A stretch of DNA of 57,968 bases from Paraburkholderia nodosa DSM 21604 (GTDB lineage Bacteria; Pseudomonadota; Gammaproteobacteria; Burkholderiales; Burkholderiaceae): positions 1 through 57,968 of the forward strand of contig NZ_JAFA01000049.1 in assembly GCF_000519185.1 (NCBI RefSeq), written 5' to 3'. A program made the translations under genes and the position numbers. The notes below the pieces were generated by a model that was given only the letters and a program-made list of their open reading frames with translations, had not been told where the DNA came from and made no database searches. Below are positions 54,785-57,968 of the stretch, in pieces. Each line of letters begins with the position of its first letter. The first letter of the stretch is position 1.

Positions 54785-55206
54785 ATGCAAGAGGATTCCA
54801 TTCCATTCAGTACGCCCCTGATGGACGTCGTCTTCAGGCCCTGTTTGCGAAAGAACACGAAAGCAAGCTGGAGGGCAAGCGGACAGGGCGTCAGAGTCGG
54901 GCAAAGACGGAGACAGCGATGGACCGGCGACCTTTCCGCCCTGACACAGTCGCCAAGCTTAATACCGCAATGGCTCACCTCAAAAGCGCGATGAGCGCGG
55001 GTAAGGCGATGGTGATTTTTGGTCTGGGCTATTGGTGCTTACGCATGCTCGGTCTCCGTTCCACACCGGAACGACTCTGTTCAATCGGTCAATCGAAGGC
55101 AGGCACGATGGCTACATGTAGCGCAAATGGCCCTGTGCAAATTGCGCGTGCGGATCGGCTATCCATTGAAGGCTTCGCGGGCCTTGTTATCCGGCTTGAT
55201 GTCTGA
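54785..55206 (+). pseudogene. Frameshifted hypothetical gene
   Basis: AAGGAG lies ten bases before the ATG at 54785 (MQEDSIPFSTPLMDVVF). After ~18 codons the coding style moves to another frame: LQALFAKEHESKLEGKRTG, then VAKLNTAMAHLKSAMSAGKA, then GLGYWCLRMLGL, ending IARADRLSIEGFAGLVIRLD at the TGA before 55207. A frame change near 54825-54845 would rejoin them into ~140 residues. The family is not recognised; the helical, charged composition loosely recalls phasin-like proteins. Its last codons form the start of the 94-bp repeat. Confidence 0.45.
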
Positions 55207-55253
55207 TTGACACATTAAATGTCGCAACGTTGACAGATTTAATGTGCTCTACG
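55160..55253 (+). repeat. 94-bp direct repeat, copy 1
   Basis: It starts within the end of the frameshifted gene (coding LSIEGFAGLVIRLDV, stop) and runs into non-coding sequence with a perfect inverted repeat CACATTAAAT, 16 bp, ATTTAATGTG centred on the palindrome CAACGTTG. Copy 2 is at 55862-55955; the two share most positions. Confidence 0.85.
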
Positions 55254-55348
55254 GGTAGTGATATGCCGGACAACTTCCGCTACGCATCATAACTGCGCGA
55301 GCTCGCGAGGGGATACACTGTAACTTGCGATGGATACAGGAGGCGGAG

Positions 55349-55666
55349 ATGATCAATTCTGACCCCCAAAGCACTTTCCGAGGACTACCGCTTACGCCAG
55401 AGCAGGACGCGGAAGTGCGGCACTATATCAAGGTCCGTACGCAGCACGGTTTGCCCTGGGATACGGCGGAACTGCGCGCGATGCTCAGGGATATGCTGCA
55501 GCCCCCAGTTGACGACAACGGTGATGTTGATCCGGCAGCGGCCGAAATGAAAGGAGCCGCCGAACGTGCGACGGGATTGATCGATGAGGAGATAGACCCC
55601 ATCGAGGCGAATGAGGAGCAAAACGCGGCGATGGAGTCGGAGTGGATGAAAGGACCCAGACGTTAG
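55349..55666 (+). CDS. Small acidic hypothetical protein
   Basis: 105 residues, ATG preceded by GGAGGCGGAG. Mostly helical: LTPEQDAEVRHYIKVRTQHG, WDTAELRAMLRDML, then an acidic tail rich in Glu/Asp (IDEEIDPIEANEEQNAAME). No membrane segment or known motif. It lies alone between the two copies of the 94-bp repeat, so it may have been inserted or duplicated with them. Confidence 0.6.
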   Translation: MINSDPQSTFRGLPLTPEQDAEVRHYIKVRTQHGLPWDTAELRAMLRDMLQPPVDDNGDVDPAAAEMKGAAERATGLIDEEIDPIEANEEQNAAMESEWMKGPRR

Positions 55667-55861
55667 GACTGTGAGCACGCATGTTTGTCCCACTGGCCTC
55701 GGGTTTTGGAGTACGAAAGAATGAAGATCACGATCGTTGATTCGCGGAACTGAAGTCTGTGGCGCTCGCTGCCCCCGGCAGACGCAAGCTGCGCTCCTTC
55801 ATGGCAGGAGGACTTCTTCCAGATGTCGCCGACGGCAGGTTTGGGTCCCGTTGCTAAATCT

Positions 55862-55955
55862 TATCCATTGAAAGCTTCGCGGGCCTTGTTATACGGCCTG
55901 ATGTCTGATTGACACATCAAGTGCCGCAACGTTGACAGATTTTATGTGCTCTACG
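55862..55955 (+). repeat. 94-bp direct repeat, copy 2
   Basis: Same extent as copy 1. It would encode LSIESFAGLVI-PDV and a stop, that is, the last codons of a lost second copy of the frameshifted gene. The inverted repeat is imperfect here (CACATCAAGT ... ATTTTATGTG) but the CAACGTTG centre is intact. The rest of 55667-56002 shows no gene. Confidence 0.85.
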
Positions 55956-56002
55956 CCAGGCGCTAGTGACAGACAGTCGTGCGAGCGGGGCAAACCGGGT
56001 GG

Positions 56003-57268
56003 TCACCATACAACTCGAGCGTTTGGTAAGGCCGCTTTGAGTTCATCGACGTTCCGGGCCTTGGTGCCATAGAGAACGAGCTCCCGCAGCCCGGTCAGGC
56101 CTTTCAGTACGTCGACGTCCCTGACTGGCGTGTTCGCGAGATAGAGCTCTTGCAGCCCCTTCAGTCCCTTCAGCGCGTCGATGTCTTGAACGTCAGTGCG
56201 AAAGAGATTGAGTGTTCGAAGGGCAGTAAGATTGCTCAGCGCATCAATGTTCTCGATGCGGGTGTCGGAGAGATTGAGCCTTTGCAGGCCAGTCAGGCCT
56301 TTCAGTGCGTCGATGTTCGTGACTTGCGTGCGGGCAAGAACGAGTGTTTCCAACTCGCGCAATCCCCGCATCGCCTCGATATTCTCGACTTTGGAGCCGT
56401 CGAGCACGAGCGTCTTCAGGTGTGGTACGCCCATCAGCACATCGATGTCACGAACAGACGTGTTCGCGAGATAGAGCGCCTGAAGATCGTGAAGATTCCT
56501 CAAGGGATCGAGGCGCTCGACTTGCGTCTCGTTGAGATCGAGCGTTGTCAACGTGGTCAATTGACCGAGTGGCTCGATGTTCCTGACATTTCTCGCGCCA
56601 CCCAGTTTGAGTGCTTCCAGGCGAGGTAGCTTCGCCAGCGCTTCGAGGTCCCGAACCTGCGTATCCCGAAGATCGAGTTGGCGCAACTCAGTCAAGTCCC
56701 TCAGCGCTTCGAGATTCGAAACGCGGGTGTCCCAGAGATTGAGCAATTGGAGACCGGTCGATTCCTGAAGCGCATCGATGTTCTGGACTTGGGTGCGGTG
56801 TATCACGAGTCTTTTCAGGGAACGCATTCCCTTCAGCACGTCGATGTTCCAGACCGGAGTGCCCGTTAGGTCGAGCGATTCCACATCATCCAGCTCTTTC
56901 AGCGACTCAATGTTATCAACAGAGCTGCCCGCCAGACTCAATTCGAGTTTCAGGTGAAGCTTGGCTAGATGGGTGACCGCGGCGGCGAGCTGAGACGTTG
57001 TCACTGTCGGTTTTGCCCGCAATGCCAGGCATCCCGACTCGGGTGTGGCAGTTGAATCGCCACCGTCATCGCACGCGCCCGTGAAAAATCCCAGGCCGCT
57101 CAGCGCCCGTTCATCCAGTTTTTCCCGATCAGGGGCGAAGACCACCAACAGGCTCACGAGCAAAAGGCCGATGCCGCCGCAGAGGGCCCAAAGCCTGACA
57201 GGACGCGAGACCGAAGTGCGCGCGCCTTCGGTAACTGGCTTTGAGTTGGACGGTGGGGTTTCGGCCAC
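56003..57268 (-). CDS. Membrane-anchored leucine-rich-repeat protein
   Basis: 421 residues from a GTG at 57268 with GGAGG upstream. The cytoplasmic N-terminus has ~25 residues; a single membrane anchor spans ~27-46 (LWALCGGIGLLLVSLLVVFA). A short linker has two cysteines (GACDDGG, SGCLALR). About 13 repeats of 22 residues then run from ~115 to the end, pattern L-x2-L-x-L-x2-T-x-V-x2-I/L-x-A/V-L-x2-L, the SDS22/internalin-like class. The repeats should form a curved periplasmic solenoid for protein binding. The repeat region ends abruptly (LPNARVVW) without a cap domain. The binding partner is unknown. Confidence 0.82.
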   Translation of the reverse strand: MAETPPSNSKPVTEGARTSVSRPVRLWALCGGIGLLLVSLLVVFAPDREKLDERALSGLGFFTGACDDGGDSTATPESGCLALRAKPTVTTSQLAAAVTHLAKLHLKLELSLAGSSVDNIESLKELDDVESLDLTGTPVWNIDVLKGMRSLKRLVIHRTQVQNIDALQESTGLQLLNLWDTRVSNLEALRDLTELRQLDLRDTQVRDLEALAKLPRLEALKLGGARNVRNIEPLGQLTTLTTLDLNETQVERLDPLRNLHDLQALYLANTSVRDIDVLMGVPHLKTLVLDGSKVENIEAMRGLRELETLVLARTQVTNIDALKGLTGLQRLNLSDTRIENIDALSNLTALRTLNLFRTDVQDIDALKGLKGLQELYLANTPVRDVDVLKGLTGLRELVLYGTKARNVDELKAALPNARVVW

Positions 57269-57665
57269 GGTGGCCTCCGTTTGTCTTGGGTAGCCTCATT
57301 TATACACGAAGACCGAGGGCGCGATTCCCCGTCAATTGCGACCCCACGCCGTGGCACAAGATCGCAACGAAGGCTGGCGAGCGCCAAACGCGCATCCATC
57401 CGTAAGCAATGTCAATAGCTGCAGCTCTATCACTCAATTGAGCGACCGTATACGCGCTACCGCGATGTTGCGAATTGCGATCATCAGGGGGACTCCTAGG
57501 CCGCATCCATGACGTCGAGTGATCTTCAGTGCGCAGCAGGAGGTACACATGCCTTCCGTCTTCTACGACGAGTGCGAGACTTATGAGCTTCGACGCGGCT
57601 TGGAAGTATCCAATGTAATCGGTGGGGGGTGCGGCCAAAATCCTGGACTACCTGGGAGGTAGTTC
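57269..57665. other. Region before the IS element, no supported gene
   Basis: A 112-codon minus-strand ORF (57300-57638) has no ribosome site or family. The left end of the insertion sequence should lie in the last ~50 bases; I cannot fix the terminal inverted repeat without its partner. Confidence 0.35.
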
Positions 57666-57968
57666 ATGTTCTCATACGAAGATCGCATTCGAGCGGTCCG
57701 ACTCTACTTGAAGCTGGGCAAGCGCCTCGGAGCCACCATCAGGCAATTGGGCTACCCAACAAAGAATTCTCTCAAAGCCTGGCATCGCGAATACGAACGG
57801 TGCCATGATCTACGGGCTGGCTATGTCCGTTCTAGACCGAGGTATTCGGCTGAACAGAAGAAGGTGGCCGTCGATCATTATTTGAGTCATGACCGCTGTG
57901 CTGCCGCAACCTTGAGGGCTTTGGGCTATCCGAGTCGCGAGACGCTTGCAGCCTGGATCGAAGAACTA
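57666..57968 (+). mobile_element. IS3-family transposase start (helix-turn-helix OrfA type), cut by window end
   Basis: An open frame from the ATG at 57666 (GGGAGG upstream) to the end of the window, 101 codons. It has two repeated helix-turn-helix units of the IS3/IS150 OrfA kind: RIRAVRLYLKLGKRLGATIR with LGYPTKNSLKAWHREY, then QKKVAVDHYLSHDRCAAATL with LGYPSRETLAAWIEEL. This part binds the IS ends; the DDE integrase domain would follow beyond 57968. It is intact as far as visible. Confidence 0.85.

Noticed and set aside
55160..55955. Integron cassette with attC sites
   Set aside because: The two copies bracket a gene as cassettes do, but no GTTRRRY/RYYYAAC core pair is in the right places, no integron integrase is near, and copy 1 begins inside coding sequence.

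Overview
The window looks like a high-GC Burkholderiales chromosome or megaplasmid, most like Paraburkholderia/Caballeronia/Burkholderia. The evidence is a Burkholderia-style trimeric porin, an aromatic-acid-type MFS carrier, GntR/LysR regulators and overall codon style. It is an accessory region: three large, coherent gene groups are separated by stretches full of broken genes and gene ends. No tRNA, rRNA or CRISPR array was seen.

Region 1 (1-3903): a frameshifted amidohydrolase end, a decayed small ORF, an intact B12-binding radical SAM gene and a LysR gene that has lost its DNA-binding part. Region 2 (3991-19366): a catabolic regulon entirely on the minus strand. In order of transcription it holds a porin, GntR copy 2, an MFS carrier plus a frameshifted MmgE/PrpD gene, then GntR copy 1 followed by aconitase-type large and small subunits, hydantoinase B and A, an isochorismatase-fold protein, a fumarate-reductase-type flavoprotein and an isocitrate-lyase-family lyase. 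Most stops and starts overlap. Five promoters share one layout: TTGAC(G/C), 17 bp, a -10 box, and an upstream GAACA/TGTTC element. They precede the porin, the carrier (twice) and both regulators, so this is one regulon. The enzyme set fits ring opening of a cyclic imide or lactam, dehydrogenation and hydration of a substituted succinate/maleate, and retro-aldol cleavage.

Region 3 (19539-21305): remnants of a P-loop kinase, an AbiEii-like protein and a patatin-like protein. Region 4 (21876-36418): a small hypothetical gene, a giant 3772-residue Tc-toxin-A-like protein and two glycosyltransferase genes. The giant carries cysteine clusters, a polyserine linker made of 39-bp DNA repeats, and an extra C-terminal domain resembling an alpha/beta hydrolase. 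No TcB or TcC partner is present.

Region 5 (36419-40829): an integrase-like protein lacking the usual catalytic residues, then small membrane and secreted proteins (one TM plus beta-rich, one SLATT-like 2TM), and a gene split by one in-frame stop. Region 6 (41143-52889): an isoquinoline-oxidoreductase-type molybdoenzyme (iorB-iorA order), a recombination scar, a membrane-anchored dihaem cytochrome c and a 1591-residue fusion of a GMC oxidoreductase with a patatin phospholipase that is split by a multi-TM domain. Region 7 (52918-57968): a decayed hybrid histidine kinase, a NarL/FixJ-type response regulator, a frameshifted gene, a 94-bp direct repeat around a small gene, a membrane-anchored leucine-rich-repeat protein, and the start of an IS3-type transposase that runs off the end.

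Several genes are broken by single-base shifts, some in G runs. I cannot tell true decay from assembly error by reading alone.
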